Positions 28,233 through 35,960 of a DNA stretch of 64,000 nucleotides are shown piece by piece. A program made the position numbers and the translations under genes. The stretch covers positions 62,001 through 126,000 of the forward strand of contig CAWADK010000006.1 of the NCBI GenBank assembly GCA_963780715.1. Reading direction: 5' to 3'. The notes beneath the pieces are model-generated. The model saw nothing but the letters and a program-made list of their open reading frames with translations. It had not been told where the DNA came from and ran no database searches. The number at the start of each line of letters is the position of its first letter. Position 1 is the first letter of the stretch. This DNA is from JALORV01 sp963780715 (GTDB taxonomy: Bacteria; Pseudomonadota; Gammaproteobacteria; Burkholderiales; Burkholderiaceae_F).

Positions 28233-28427
28233 ATGAACACGAAGGAAATGCGCGCGAAGGACTCCGACGCGCTGACCAAGGAGCTGCAGGAACTGCAGAG
28301 GGCCCACTTCTCGCTGCGTATGCAGAAGGCCACGCAGCAGCTGCAGAACACCAGCCAGATCCGTAACACGCGGCGTGACATCGCCCGGGTGCGGACCATC
28401 CTGACCCAGAAGGCGAAGGCCAAATGA
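28233..28427 (+). CDS. rpmC: 50S ribosomal protein L29
   Basis: A 64-residue two-helix protein near the exit tunnel. LTKELQELQRAHFSLRMQ and NTSQIRNTRRDIARV are the conserved helices. GAGGAGA precedes the ATG. The stop overlaps the rpsQ start (ATGA). Confidence 0.98.
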   Translation: MNTKEMRAKDSDALTKELQELQRAHFSLRMQKATQQLQNTSQIRNTRRDIARVRTILTQKAKAK

Positions 28428-28693
28428 ACGCTGAGAAGAAGGCGCTGACGCGCACCCTGGTCGGCAAGGTGGTCAGCAACAAGATGGACAAGACGGTGAC
28501 CGTGCTCGTCGAGCGGCGCGTGAAGCACCCGGTCTACGGCAAATACGTCGTCAAGTCGAACAAGTACCACGCTCACGACGCCACCGACGCCCTGAACGAG
28601 GGCGACATCGTCGAGATCGCTTCGACGCGCCCGCTGTCCAAGACCAAGACCTGGAAGGTCACCCGCGTGGTCGAAGCGGTCCAGGCCATCTGA
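28424..28693 (+). CDS. rpsQ: 30S ribosomal protein S17
   Basis: An 89-residue OB-fold protein that binds 16S rRNA early in assembly. TLVGKVVSNKMDKTVTVLV and VKHPVYGKYV are conserved, with a C-terminal KTWKVTRVVEAVQAI. The start overlaps the rpmC stop by four bases. Last gene of the S10 operon, followed by a promoter and a leader. Confidence 0.99.
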   Translation: MNAEKKALTRTLVGKVVSNKMDKTVTVLVERRVKHPVYGKYVVKSNKYHAHDATDALNEGDIVEIASTRPLSKTKTWKVTRVVEAVQAI

Positions 28694-28696
28694 CGC

Positions 28697-28726
28697 TTGC
28701 GGCGATGCGGCGAAACTAGGTACAAT
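28697..28726 (+). promoter_or_regulatory. probable promoter of the spc operon (before rplN)
   Basis: TTGCGG (28697-28702), 18 bases, then TACAAT (28721-28726), starting four bases after the rpsQ stop. It is followed by a 300-nt untranslated leader. The -10 is strong and the -35 moderate. Confidence 0.6.
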
Positions 28727-29034
28727 CGCGGGCTTCGCGTTTGCGGGGGCCGGATTCAGGGCCAGGTTCAGTCTTCGCGAACGGATACGGCAAGCAGTAA
28801 CGGGGATCAGGCGCATCGAAAGAGCGTCGATCCAGCCCGGGTAGTCGACGGGCAAGGTAGCAGGAAGGCTTTTTTTCGGAGCGCGACGGTGCGCCCCGTC
28901 CCCCCGCCGATGGCGGGGCACAGGACGGACGCATCCCGGGCTCCTCAACCCGGACGGGACCAAGACTGACCGTTGCGCTGCGATTTCGAGACCTCGAAAT
29001 CCGGTTCCGCGGATCAAGTTGGGATGCGATAGCC
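28727..29034 (+). promoter_or_regulatory. long rplN leader
   Basis: About 300 bases with no credible gene. It holds a run of seven T residues at 28870-28876 preceded at a distance by GCCCG/CGGGC (28835-28853), and a perfect hairpin CCCCGCC/GGCGGGG with loop GAT at 28902-28918. A regulatory leader for the spc operon is likely. No E. coli counterpart of this length at this point is known to me. Confidence 0.45.
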
Positions 29035-29403
29035 ATGATTCAGATGCAGACGATGCTGGACGTCGCCGACAACACCGGCGCCCGTTCGGTGATGTGTATC
29101 AAGGTGTTGGGCGGCTCCAAGCGCCGCTACGCGAACATCGGTGACGTCATCAAGGTGACGATCAAGGAGTGCGCGCCACGTGGTCGCGTGAAAAAGGGCG
29201 AGGTCTACAGCGCTGTTGTCGTGCGCACCGCCAAGGGCCTGCGCCGCGGCGACGGGTCGGCGATCAAGTTCGACAACAACGCGGCCGTACTGCTCAACGC
29301 CAAGCTGGAGCCCATCGGCACCCGCATCTTCGGGCCGGTCACGCGTGAACTGCGTACCGAGCGCTTCATGAAGATCGTGTCGCTGGCGCCGGAAGTTCTC
29401 TAA
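29035..29403 (+). CDS. rplN: 50S ribosomal protein L14
   Basis: A 122-residue protein at the subunit interface. MIQMQTMLDVADNTGAR start and GTRIFGPVTRELR are diagnostic. First gene of the spc operon behind a promoter and a long leader. Confidence 0.99.
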   Translation: MIQMQTMLDVADNTGARSVMCIKVLGGSKRRYANIGDVIKVTIKECAPRGRVKKGEVYSAVVVRTAKGLRRGDGSAIKFDNNAAVLLNAKLEPIGTRIFGPVTRELRTERFMKIVSLAPEVL

Positions 29404-29415
29404 GGGAGCGCGGAC

Positions 29416-29736
29416 ATGGAACGTATCCGCAAGGGCGACGAGGTCGTCGTCATCGCAGGCAGGGACAAGGGCAAGCGCGGCACGGTGCTGCGCCGGGTCG
29501 ACGGTTCGCACCTTGTCGTCGAGGGCATCAACGTCGTCAAGAAGCACGTCCGACCGAACCCGATGAAGGGCGAGACCGGCGGCATCATCGACAAGACGAT
29601 GCCGATCGACCAGTCGAACGTCATGCTTTTCAATCCGGCCACCAGCAAGGGCGACCGAGTCGGAATCAAGCTGGTCGACGGCAAGAGGCTGCGCGTGTTC
29701 AAGAGCAACGGCGCCGTCGTCGGCGCGAAGCAGTAA
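29416..29736 (+). CDS. rplX: 50S ribosomal protein L24
   Basis: A 106-residue assembly-initiator protein with a KOW motif (GDEVVVIAGRDKGKRGTV) and the GINVVKKHVRPNP segment. Placed 12 bases after rplN in the standard spc order. Confidence 0.98.
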   Translation: MERIRKGDEVVVIAGRDKGKRGTVLRRVDGSHLVVEGINVVKKHVRPNPMKGETGGIIDKTMPIDQSNVMLFNPATSKGDRVGIKLVDGKRLRVFKSNGAVVGAKQ

Positions 29737-29747
29737 GGGAGTCGGAC

Positions 29748-30287
29748 ATGGCGCGTTTCCATAGCCAGTACCGCGAGAAGGTCGTGCCCGAACTGATGAG
29801 CAAGTTCGGCTACAAGTCCGTCATGCAGGTGCCGCGCATCACGAAGATCACGCTGAACATGGGCGTCGGCGAGGCCGTCAATGACAAGAAGAACATTGAC
29901 ATGGCCGTCGGCGACCTGACCAAGATCGCCGGCCAGAAGCCGGTGGTGACCAAGGCCCGCAAGGCCATTGCGAACTTCAAGATCCGCGAAGACCTCGCCA
30001 TCGGCACGATGGTGACGCTGCGCGGTGAGCGCATGTACGAGTTCCTCGACCGGCTGGTCACCGTGGCGCTGCCGCGCGTGCGCGACTTCCGCGGCGTGTC
30101 GGGCCGTGCGTTTGACGGCCGTGGCAACTACAACATCGGGCTGAAGGAACAGATCATCTTCCCGGAGATCGAGTACGACAAGATCGACAAGCTCCGTGGC
30201 ATGAACATCAGTATCACGACGACCGCGAAGTCGGACGACGAAGCGAAGGCGCTTCTCGCCGCGTTCCGGTTCCCGTTCCGCAATTAA
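29748..30287 (+). CDS. rplE: 50S ribosomal protein L5
   Basis: A 179-residue protein of the 5S rRNA complex that touches P-site tRNA. MQVPRITKITLNMGVGEA, PVVTKARKAIANFKIRE and the RDFRGVSGRAFDGRGNYN segment are conserved. AAGGGAG precedes the ATG. Confidence 0.99.
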   Translation: MARFHSQYREKVVPELMSKFGYKSVMQVPRITKITLNMGVGEAVNDKKNIDMAVGDLTKIAGQKPVVTKARKAIANFKIREDLAIGTMVTLRGERMYEFLDRLVTVALPRVRDFRGVSGRAFDGRGNYNIGLKEQIIFPEIEYDKIDKLRGMNISITTTAKSDDEAKALLAAFRFPFRN

Positions 30288-30298
30288 GCGAGGGGAGA

Positions 30299-30604
30299 AT
30301 GGCGAAACTCGCATTAGTGAATCGCGAAGCGAAGCGCGAAGCCGCGGTCAAGAAGCACGCGGCCAGGCGCGCCGAGCTCAAGTCCATCATTGCCGACCAG
30401 GCGCGCTCGATGGACGAGCGCATGGACGCGATGAAGCGCCTGCAGGCACTGCCGCGCAATGCCAGCCCGACCCGGCTGCGCAACCGCTGTGCGCTGACTG
30501 GCCGTCCGCGTGGCACGTTCCGCAAGTTCGGGCTCGCGCGCGCCAAGATCCGTGAGGCCGCGATGCGCGGTGACATCCCAGGCCTGACCAAGGCCAGCTG
30601 GTAA
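30299..30604 (+). CDS. rpsN: 30S ribosomal protein S14 (zinc-free type)
   Basis: A 101-residue protein of the 30S head. The C-terminal RNRCALTGRPRGTFRKFGLAR block is typical. It has the long form without the CxxC...CxxC zinc ribbon, as in E. coli. GAGGGGAGA precedes the ATG. Lies between rplE and rpsH. Confidence 0.98.
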   Translation: MAKLALVNREAKREAAVKKHAARRAELKSIIADQARSMDERMDAMKRLQALPRNASPTRLRNRCALTGRPRGTFRKFGLARAKIREAAMRGDIPGLTKASW

Positions 30605-30617
30605 GCGAGGAACGCAC

Positions 30618-31013
30618 ATGAGCATGAGTGATCCCATCGCCGACATGCTGACCCGCATCCGCAATGCACAGCGGGTGGAGAAGCCTGAAGTCGCGATGCC
30701 GTCGTCGAAAGTCAAGGTTGCCATCGCCCAGGTCCTCAAGGACGAGGGCTATATCGAGGGCTTCCAGGTCAACGCCAACGATGGCAAGCCGGAACTTCGC
30801 ATCGGCCTGAAGTACTACGCCGGCCGCCCGGTCATCGAGAGCCTCGAGCGCGTCTCGCGTCCGGGGCTGCGTGTCTACAAGGGCCGTGACGACATTCCGG
30901 CCGTGATGAACGGCCTGGGCGTGGCGATCGTTTCGACCTCGCGCGGTGTGATGACCGACCGCAGGGCGCGCAGTCAGGGCGTCGGCGGCGAAGTCCTCTG
31001 CTACGTCGCGTAA
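30618..31013 (+). CDS. rpsH: 30S ribosomal protein S8
   Basis: A 131-residue primary rRNA-binding protein that in E. coli also represses the spc operon at the rplE site. MSMSDPIADMLTRIRNAQ start and STSRGVMTDRRAR end are diagnostic. A second ATG two codons later is possible, but betaproteobacterial members start at the first. Confidence 0.98.
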   Translation: MSMSDPIADMLTRIRNAQRVEKPEVAMPSSKVKVAIAQVLKDEGYIEGFQVNANDGKPELRIGLKYYAGRPVIESLERVSRPGLRVYKGRDDIPAVMNGLGVAIVSTSRGVMTDRRARSQGVGGEVLCYVA

Positions 31014-31029
31014 CGGGCGGAGGAAGACA

Positions 31030-31563
31030 ATGTCTCGAGTTGCACGAATCCCGGTGACGGTCGAAAAGGGCGTGGACGTCCAGATCGCCGCCGGCAACAT
31101 CACGGTCAAGGGGCCGCTGGGCACGTTGCAGCAGCCGCTTTCGAGCCGCGTCAAGGTGGAACTGGCCGACGGCAAGGTTTCGTTTGCCGCCGCCGACGAG
31201 TCGCGTGAAGCGAACGCGATGAGCGGGACGATGCGCGCGCTGGTGGCGGGCATGGTCGAGGGCGTCTCGAAGGGCTTCGCCAAGAAGCTCACGCTGGTCG
31301 GTGTCGGTTATCGCGCTCAGGCCCAGGGCGACAAGCTCAACCTGTCGCTCGGCTTTTCGCATCCGGTCGTGCACCAGATGCCCGCGGGTGTGAAGTGCGA
31401 GACCCCGACGCAGACCGAGATCGTCATCAAGGGAGCCGACAAGCAGCAGGTCGGCCAGGTCGCGGCTGAAGTGCGTGGCTACAAGCCGCCGGAGCCTTAC
31501 AAGGGCAAGGGCGTGCGCTACGCCGACGAGACCGTGGTCATCAAAGAGACCAAGAAGAAATAA
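31030..31563 (+). CDS. rplF: 50S ribosomal protein L6
   Basis: A 177-residue protein near the sarcin-ricin loop. MSRVARIPVTVEKGVDV start, GVGYRAQAQGDKLNLSLGFSH and the PEPYKGKGVRYADE end are conserved. GGAGG precedes the ATG. Confidence 0.99.
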   Translation: MSRVARIPVTVEKGVDVQIAAGNITVKGPLGTLQQPLSSRVKVELADGKVSFAAADESREANAMSGTMRALVAGMVEGVSKGFAKKLTLVGVGYRAQAQGDKLNLSLGFSHPVVHQMPAGVKCETPTQTEIVIKGADKQQVGQVAAEVRGYKPPEPYKGKGVRYADETVVIKETKKK

Positions 31564-31581
31564 GGCGGCGAGAGGTCATCC

Positions 31582-31950
31582 ATGATTGAGAAGAAGGAAT
31601 CCCGTCTCCGTCGTGCGCGCGCTACGCGTGCCCGCATTGCGCTGCAGAAGGTCGAGCGACTGACCGTCAGCCGGACCAACCTGCATATCTACGCCAGCGT
31701 GATCTCCGCAGACGGCGGCAAGGTGCTCGCGACGGCCTCGACGGTCGAGCCCGAGGTGCGCACGCAGCTCGCCTCGGCCAAGGGCAAGGGCGGCAATGTG
31801 AATGCCGCCAAGATCGTCGGGACACGCATCGCCCAGAAGGCGAAGGCGGCCGGCATCGAGAGCGTGGCTTTCGATCGTGCGGGTTACCGATTCCATGGCC
31901 GGGTCAAGGCGCTGGCGGATGCCGCGCGTGAAGCCGGACTGAAGTTCTAA
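31582..31950 (+). CDS. rplR: 50S ribosomal protein L18
   Basis: A 122-residue 5S rRNA-binding protein. Arg-rich start, RLTVSRTNLHIYASVI, and the GIESVAFDRAGYRFHGRVKAL end are typical. Located between rplF and rpsE. Confidence 0.98.
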   Translation: MIEKKESRLRRARATRARIALQKVERLTVSRTNLHIYASVISADGGKVLATASTVEPEVRTQLASAKGKGGNVNAAKIVGTRIAQKAKAAGIESVAFDRAGYRFHGRVKALADAAREAGLKF

Positions 31951-31961
31951 GGGGCAGTCAC

Positions 31962-32483
31962 ATGGCACGAGTGCAACCGAAAGGTGTCGTCTCCGAGGAT
32001 CGTGACGACGGCATCAAGGAAAAGATGATCGCGATCAACCGCGTCACCAAGGTGGTGAAGGGTGGTCGCATCCTGGGCTTTGCCGCGCTGACCGTGGTCG
32101 GTGACGGCGATGGCCGCATCGGCATGGGCAAGGGCAAGGCACGTGAGGTGCCGGTCTCGGTCCAGAAGGCGATGGAAAAGGCGCGCCGCGCCATGGCGAA
32201 GATGCCGCTGAAGAACGGAACGGTGCACCACTTTGTCGAAGGCAAGCACGGCGCGTCGAGGGTAATGCTGTCGCCGGCGGCTGAAGGTACCGGCGTCATC
32301 GCTGGCGGCCCGATGCGCGCAGTTTTTGACGTCATGGGCATCCGCAACATCGTGGCCAAGTCCCATGGCTCGACCAACCCGTACAACCTGGTGCGCGCCA
32401 CGCTGGATGCGCTCAGCAAGCTGCGCACCCCGGCCGAGATCGCGGCCAAGCGCGGCAAGTCGGTCGAGGAAGTGTTCGGCTGA
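31962..32483 (+). CDS. rpsE: 30S ribosomal protein S5
   Basis: A 173-residue protein at the mRNA entry, involved in accuracy. The double-stranded RNA-binding part has KEKMIAINRVTKVVKGGR and LTVVGDGDGRIGMGKGKA; GGPMRAVFDVMGI and KSHGSTNPYNLVRAT follow. No spectinomycin-resistance type deletion is seen in the VVKGGR loop. Confidence 0.99.
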   Translation: MARVQPKGVVSEDRDDGIKEKMIAINRVTKVVKGGRILGFAALTVVGDGDGRIGMGKGKAREVPVSVQKAMEKARRAMAKMPLKNGTVHHFVEGKHGASRVMLSPAAEGTGVIAGGPMRAVFDVMGIRNIVAKSHGSTNPYNLVRATLDALSKLRTPAEIAAKRGKSVEEVFG

Positions 32484-32497
32484 GCCGGAGAGAAACG

Positions 32498-32677
32498 ATG
32501 AAGAAGACGCTCAAGGTCACGCTGGTCAAGAGCCCAATTTCCGCCAAGGTGTCGCACCAGGCGACCGTGCGCGGGCTCGGCCTGAAGAAGATGCGCCAGA
32601 CACGCGAACTGGAAGACACGCCAGCAGTGCGCGGCATGATCAACAAGGTTGCCTACCTGGTTCAGGTCGGCGAGTAA
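32498..32677 (+). CDS. rpmD: 50S ribosomal protein L30
   Basis: A 59-residue protein found by direct translation between rpsE and rplO: it starts MKKTLKVTLVKSPISAK and continues with HQATVRGLGLKKMRQTREL and a VRGMINKVAYLV end, the complete family pattern. GGAGAGAA precedes the ATG. Order rpsE-rpmD-rplO is the canonical spc arrangement. Confidence 0.98.
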   Translation: MKKTLKVTLVKSPISAKVSHQATVRGLGLKKMRQTRELEDTPAVRGMINKVAYLVQVGE

Positions 32678-32692
32678 TCACAGGGGTCGACG

Positions 32693-33259
32693 ATGCGCCT
32701 CAACAATCTGAAACCGGCGGCGGGCAGCAAGAGTGCGCGCCACCGCGTGGGTCGCGGCATTGGCTCCGGCTGGGGCAAGACGGCCGGACGTGGCCACAAG
32801 GGGCAGAAGTCCCGCGCCGGCGGCTTTCACAAGGTCGGTTTCGAGGGCGGCCAGATGCCGCTGTATCGCCGCCTGCCCAAGCGCGGCTTTACGTCGCTGT
32901 CACGTCGTTACGTCGAAGTGGTTCGGCTTGCTGACCTGCAGCGTCTTGGCATCGAGGAGGTCGACCTCGCGGTGCTGAAGCAGGCGGGCGTCGTCTCGTC
33001 GCTCGCGCTCGACGCGCGCGTGGTCAAGACCGGCGAGCTGTCGCGCAAAGTGATCGTGCGTGGCATCGGCGTCACCAAGGGTGCGAAGGCCGCGATTGAA
33101 GCCGCCGGCGGCTCGGTGGTCGAACCGGCGGTGACGCCGGACACGGCGAAGAAGGCAGCGGCAAAGAAAGCGGTTGCGGACAAGGCGGCCGCGATCAAGG
33201 CCGCGGCGAACAAGCCGGCCGAGAAGCCGGCCGCAAAAGCGCCATCGAAGAAGCAGTAA
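32693..33259 (+). CDS. rplO: 50S ribosomal protein L15 with Ala/Lys-rich tail
   Basis: A 188-residue protein. The body to about residue 147 is standard: MRLNNLKPAAGSKSARHRVG, GRGHKGQKSRAGG and a C-terminal KAAIEAAGGSV. A further 40 residues of almost only A, K, P and D make it longer than the 144-residue E. coli protein. The tail resembles histone-like or S3-type basic tails and probably lies disordered on the ribosome surface. Confidence 0.98.
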   Translation: MRLNNLKPAAGSKSARHRVGRGIGSGWGKTAGRGHKGQKSRAGGFHKVGFEGGQMPLYRRLPKRGFTSLSRRYVEVVRLADLQRLGIEEVDLAVLKQAGVVSSLALDARVVKTGELSRKVIVRGIGVTKGAKAAIEAAGGSVVEPAVTPDTAKKAAAKKAVADKAAAIKAAANKPAEKPAAKAPSKKQ

Positions 33260-33293
33260 TCGGCCTCAGCTGACGTAAACAGGACATTCCCGC

Positions 33294-34625
33294 GTGGCAA
33301 CCAGCGCATCTACGACCATCGGCAGCACCGGAAAGTACGGCGACCTGAAGCGTCGCCTGATCTTCCTGCTGATGGCGCTGATCGTCTACCGGATTGGCAC
33401 GCACATTCCGGTGCCGGGCATCGACCCTGACCAGTTGCGGCAGCTCTTCAACTCGCAGCAGGGCGGAATCCTGGGCCTGTTCAACATGTTCTCGGGTGGC
33501 GCGCTGTCGCGCTTCTCGGTGTTTGCGCTGGGGATCATGCCGTACATCTCGGCGTCGATCATCATGCAGATGCTGACCTATGTGCTCCCTTCGCTCGAGG
33601 GCCTGCGCAAGGAAGGCGAGTCTGGCCGCCGCAAGATCACGCAGTACACGCGCTACGGCACGCTGGGCCTGGCGATCTTCCAGGCGATCGGCATCTCGGT
33701 GGCGCTCGAGTCGCAGCAGGGCCTGGTGCTGGATCCCGGCCTGATGTTCCGGTTCATCTGCGTGGTGTCGCTCGTCACCGGGACGATGTTCCTGATGTGG
33801 CTCGGCGAGCAGATCACCGAAGCGGGCCTCGGCAACGGAATTTCGATCCTCATCTTCGCCGGCATCGTGGCCGGGCTGCCGACGGCGATCGGGGGGCTCT
33901 TCGAACTCGTGCGCACCGGCGGCATCAATCCGCTGGCGGCGATCTTCATCATCGCGCTGATCGTCGTCGTCACGGCCTTCGTCGTGTTCGTCGAGCGCGG
34001 CCAGCGCAAGATCACGGTCAACTACGCCAAGCGCCAGGTCGGCAACAAGATCTATGGCGGGCAGAGCTCGTTCCTGCCGCTCAAGCTCAACATGTCGGGC
34101 GTGATCCCGCCGATCTTCGCCTCGTCGCTGATCCTGTTCCCGGCCACGCTGGCGAGCTGGTTCACCACGGGCGATGCGACGCGCTGGATCCGGGACCTGG
34201 CGGCGGCGCTTTCGCCCGGGCAGCCGCTGTACATGTTCCTGTATGCGTCGCTGATCGTGTTCTTCTGCTTCTTCTATACGGCGCTCGTCTTCAACAGCAA
34301 GGAGACGGCGGACAACCTGAAGAAGAGCGGTGCATTCGTGCCGGGCATCCGGCCGGGCGAGCAGACGGCGCGCTACATCGACAAGATCCTGATGCGGCTG
34401 ACGCTCGCCGGCGCGATCTACATCACGTTTGTCTGCCTGGTGCCCGAGTTCCTGAACGCACGCTTCTCGGTGCCGTTCTACTTCGGCGGCACGTCGCTGC
34501 TGATCGTCGTCGTCGTGACGATGGACTTCATGGCGCAGGTGCAGGCCTACCTGATGACGCACCAGTACGAGTCGCTGCTGAAGAAGGCCAACTTCAAGGG
34601 ATTCGGCGGGCAGTTGCCGCGCTGA
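33294..34625 (+). CDS. secY: preprotein translocase subunit SecY
   Basis: A 443-residue ten-span channel of the Sec translocon in the inner membrane. IGTHIPVPGIDPDQL, the plug-region GIMPYISASIIMQML, and IRPGEQTARYIDKILMRLT split across TM8-9 are conserved. GTG start at 33294 with AGGA nine bases before it. Works with SecE (6345). It sits after rplO and before infA. Confidence 0.99.
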   Translation: MATSASTTIGSTGKYGDLKRRLIFLLMALIVYRIGTHIPVPGIDPDQLRQLFNSQQGGILGLFNMFSGGALSRFSVFALGIMPYISASIIMQMLTYVLPSLEGLRKEGESGRRKITQYTRYGTLGLAIFQAIGISVALESQQGLVLDPGLMFRFICVVSLVTGTMFLMWLGEQITEAGLGNGISILIFAGIVAGLPTAIGGLFELVRTGGINPLAAIFIIALIVVVTAFVVFVERGQRKITVNYAKRQVGNKIYGGQSSFLPLKLNMSGVIPPIFASSLILFPATLASWFTTGDATRWIRDLAAALSPGQPLYMFLYASLIVFFCFFYTALVFNSKETADNLKKSGAFVPGIRPGEQTARYIDKILMRLTLAGAIYITFVCLVPEFLNARFSVPFYFGGTSLLIVVVVTMDFMAQVQAYLMTHQYESLLKKANFKGFGGQLPR

Positions 34626-34635
34626 GCTCATATCG

Positions 34636-34854
34636 ATGGCCAAGGACGACGCGATCCAGATGCAGGGGGAGATTCTCGAGAATCTCCCGAACGCCACGTT
34701 CCGGGTGAAGCTGGAAAACGGGCATGTGGTGCTGGGGCATATCTCCGGAAAGATGCGGATGCACTACATCCGGATCCTCCCGGGCGACAAGGTTACGGTG
34801 GAGCTGACGCCTTATGACCTGTCGCGGGCCCGCATAGTGTTCCGCGCCAAGTAG
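34636..34854 (+). CDS. infA: translation initiation factor IF-1
   Basis: A 72-residue OB-fold protein that occupies the 30S A site during initiation. MAKDDAIQMQGEILENLPN and GHISGKMRMHYIRILPGD are diagnostic. Its place between secY and rpmJ is normal for betaproteobacteria, unlike E. coli where infA is elsewhere. Confidence 0.99.
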   Translation: MAKDDAIQMQGEILENLPNATFRVKLENGHVVLGHISGKMRMHYIRILPGDKVTVELTPYDLSRARIVFRAK

Positions 34855-34871
34855 CGCGGTTGGAGAACAAG

Positions 34872-34985
34872 ATGAAAGTGATGGCTTCCGTCAAGAAGAT
34901 GTGCCGCAAGTGCAAGATCATCCGCCGCAAGCGTGTCGTGCGTGTGATCTGCACCGATCCGCGTCACAAGCAGCGTCAAGGCTAG
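34872..34985 (+). CDS. rpmJ: 50S ribosomal protein L36
   Basis: A 37-residue zinc-ribbon protein found by direct translation: MKVMASVKKMCRKCKII, then RRKRVVRVICTDPRHKQR. The metal ligands C-x2-C...C...H are complete, so this is the zinc-binding form. TGGAGAA precedes the ATG. It lies between infA and rpsM. Confidence 0.98.
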   Translation: MKVMASVKKMCRKCKIIRRKRVVRVICTDPRHKQRQG

Positions 34986-35006
34986 TTGCCCGAACGAGGA
35001 CACAGA

Positions 35007-35378
35007 ATGGCTCGTATTGTCGGTATCAACATCCCGCCGCATCAGCACGCCGAGATCGGCCTGACTGCGATCTATGGCATCGGGCGCGCGCGCGCGCGCG
35101 CCATCCTGGATGCGGCCGCGGTTCCTTACTCCAAGAAGATCAAGGAACTGAATGACGCGGAGCTCGAGCGCATCCGCGAGGAGATCGGGCGCACCTCGGT
35201 CGAAGGTGACCTGCGCCGCGAGATCCAGCTGTCGATCAAGCGCCTGATCGACCTCGGTACCTACCGTGGTGTGCGTCATCGTCGCGGCCTGCCGGTGCGC
35301 GGCCAGCGCACCCGCACCAATGCTCGTACGCGCAAGGGCCCGCGCAAGGCCGGGGTTGCGCTGAAGAAAGGAACGTAA
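35007..35378 (+). CDS. rpsM: 30S ribosomal protein S13
   Basis: A 123-residue head protein that contacts P-site tRNA. MARIVGINIPPHQHAEIGL start, IGRARARAIL, and RGLPVRGQRTRTNARTRKGP end are typical. The start at 35007 follows a CGAGGA ribosome binding site. The RARARA stretch is encoded by nine uninterrupted GC dinucleotides (35084-35101). Confidence 0.99.
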   Translation: MARIVGINIPPHQHAEIGLTAIYGIGRARARAILDAAAVPYSKKIKELNDAELERIREEIGRTSVEGDLRREIQLSIKRLIDLGTYRGVRHRRGLPVRGQRTRTNARTRKGPRKAGVALKKGT

Positions 35379-35381
35379 TCG

Positions 35382-35795
35382 ATGGCGAAGAATCCGTCCC
35401 CGCAGCAGGTTGCCGCCCAGCAGCGCGCCCGCAAGAAGGTCAAGAAGGTTGTCTCCGACGGGATTGCGCACGTCCACGCGTCCTTCAACAACACGATCAT
35501 CACGATCACCGATCGTCAGGGCAACGCGTTGTCGTGGGCGAGTTCGGGCGGCCAGGGCTTCAAGGGCTCGCGCAAGTCGACGCCTTTCGCGGCTCAGGTC
35601 GCAGCCGAGAATGCAGGCCGGGCTGCGCAGGAGCACGGCATCAAGAACGTCGAAGTACGCATCACCGGCCCCGGCCCCGGCCGTGAGTCGTCGGTGCGCG
35701 CGCTGAATGCAATCGGCATTCGCGTGACGTCGATCCAGGACATCACCCCGGTTCCGCACAACGGGGTGCGGCCGCCGAAGCGCCGCCGAGTTTAA
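35382..35795 (+). CDS. rpsK: 30S ribosomal protein S11
   Basis: A 137-residue platform protein near the mRNA exit and the E site. HVHASFNNTIITITDRQGN and SSGGQGFKGSRKSTPFAAQ are diagnostic, with RVTSIQDITPVPHNGVR at the end. Directly follows rpsM (three bases). Confidence 0.99.
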   Translation: MAKNPSPQQVAAQQRARKKVKKVVSDGIAHVHASFNNTIITITDRQGNALSWASSGGQGFKGSRKSTPFAAQVAAENAGRAAQEHGIKNVEVRITGPGPGRESSVRALNAIGIRVTSIQDITPVPHNGVRPPKRRRV

Positions 35796-35800
35796 GCAGG

Positions 35801-35830
35801 CGCGCGAAAGTGCAAACCTACTTTCGCGCG
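35801..35830 (+). promoter_or_regulatory. hairpin 1 after rpsK
   Basis: A perfect 11-bp stem, CGCGCGAAAGT (35801-35811) and ACTTTCGCGCG (35820-35830), with an 8-nt loop, begins six bases after the rpsK stop. No T tract follows directly; it may protect or process the transcript end. Confidence 0.65.
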
Positions 35831-35839
35831 GAGTAGTTT

Positions 35840-35874
35840 GAAAATTTCGCTGGCGGAGCCAGACGAAATTTTTC
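35840..35874 (+). terminator. terminator-like hairpin inside the alpha operon
   Basis: GAAAATTTCG plus CTGGC (35840-35854) pairs with GCCAG and CGAAATTTTT (35858-35873) around loop GGA with one bulged A, ending in five T residues. The structure resembles a bidirectional intrinsic terminator, yet it lies between rpsK and rpsD, genes usually cotranscribed. Together with a small GGCAG/CTGCC hairpin just after 35880, it may form an attenuating leader for rpsD. Confidence 0.65.
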
Positions 35875-35960
35875 ATTACAACGGCAGGTAACTGCCTTGG
35901 TGTCGCCGCCTCGAGCGGTGACTTAATGCGGCGAGGCCGCAGGATGAAAGGAAGATCGAA

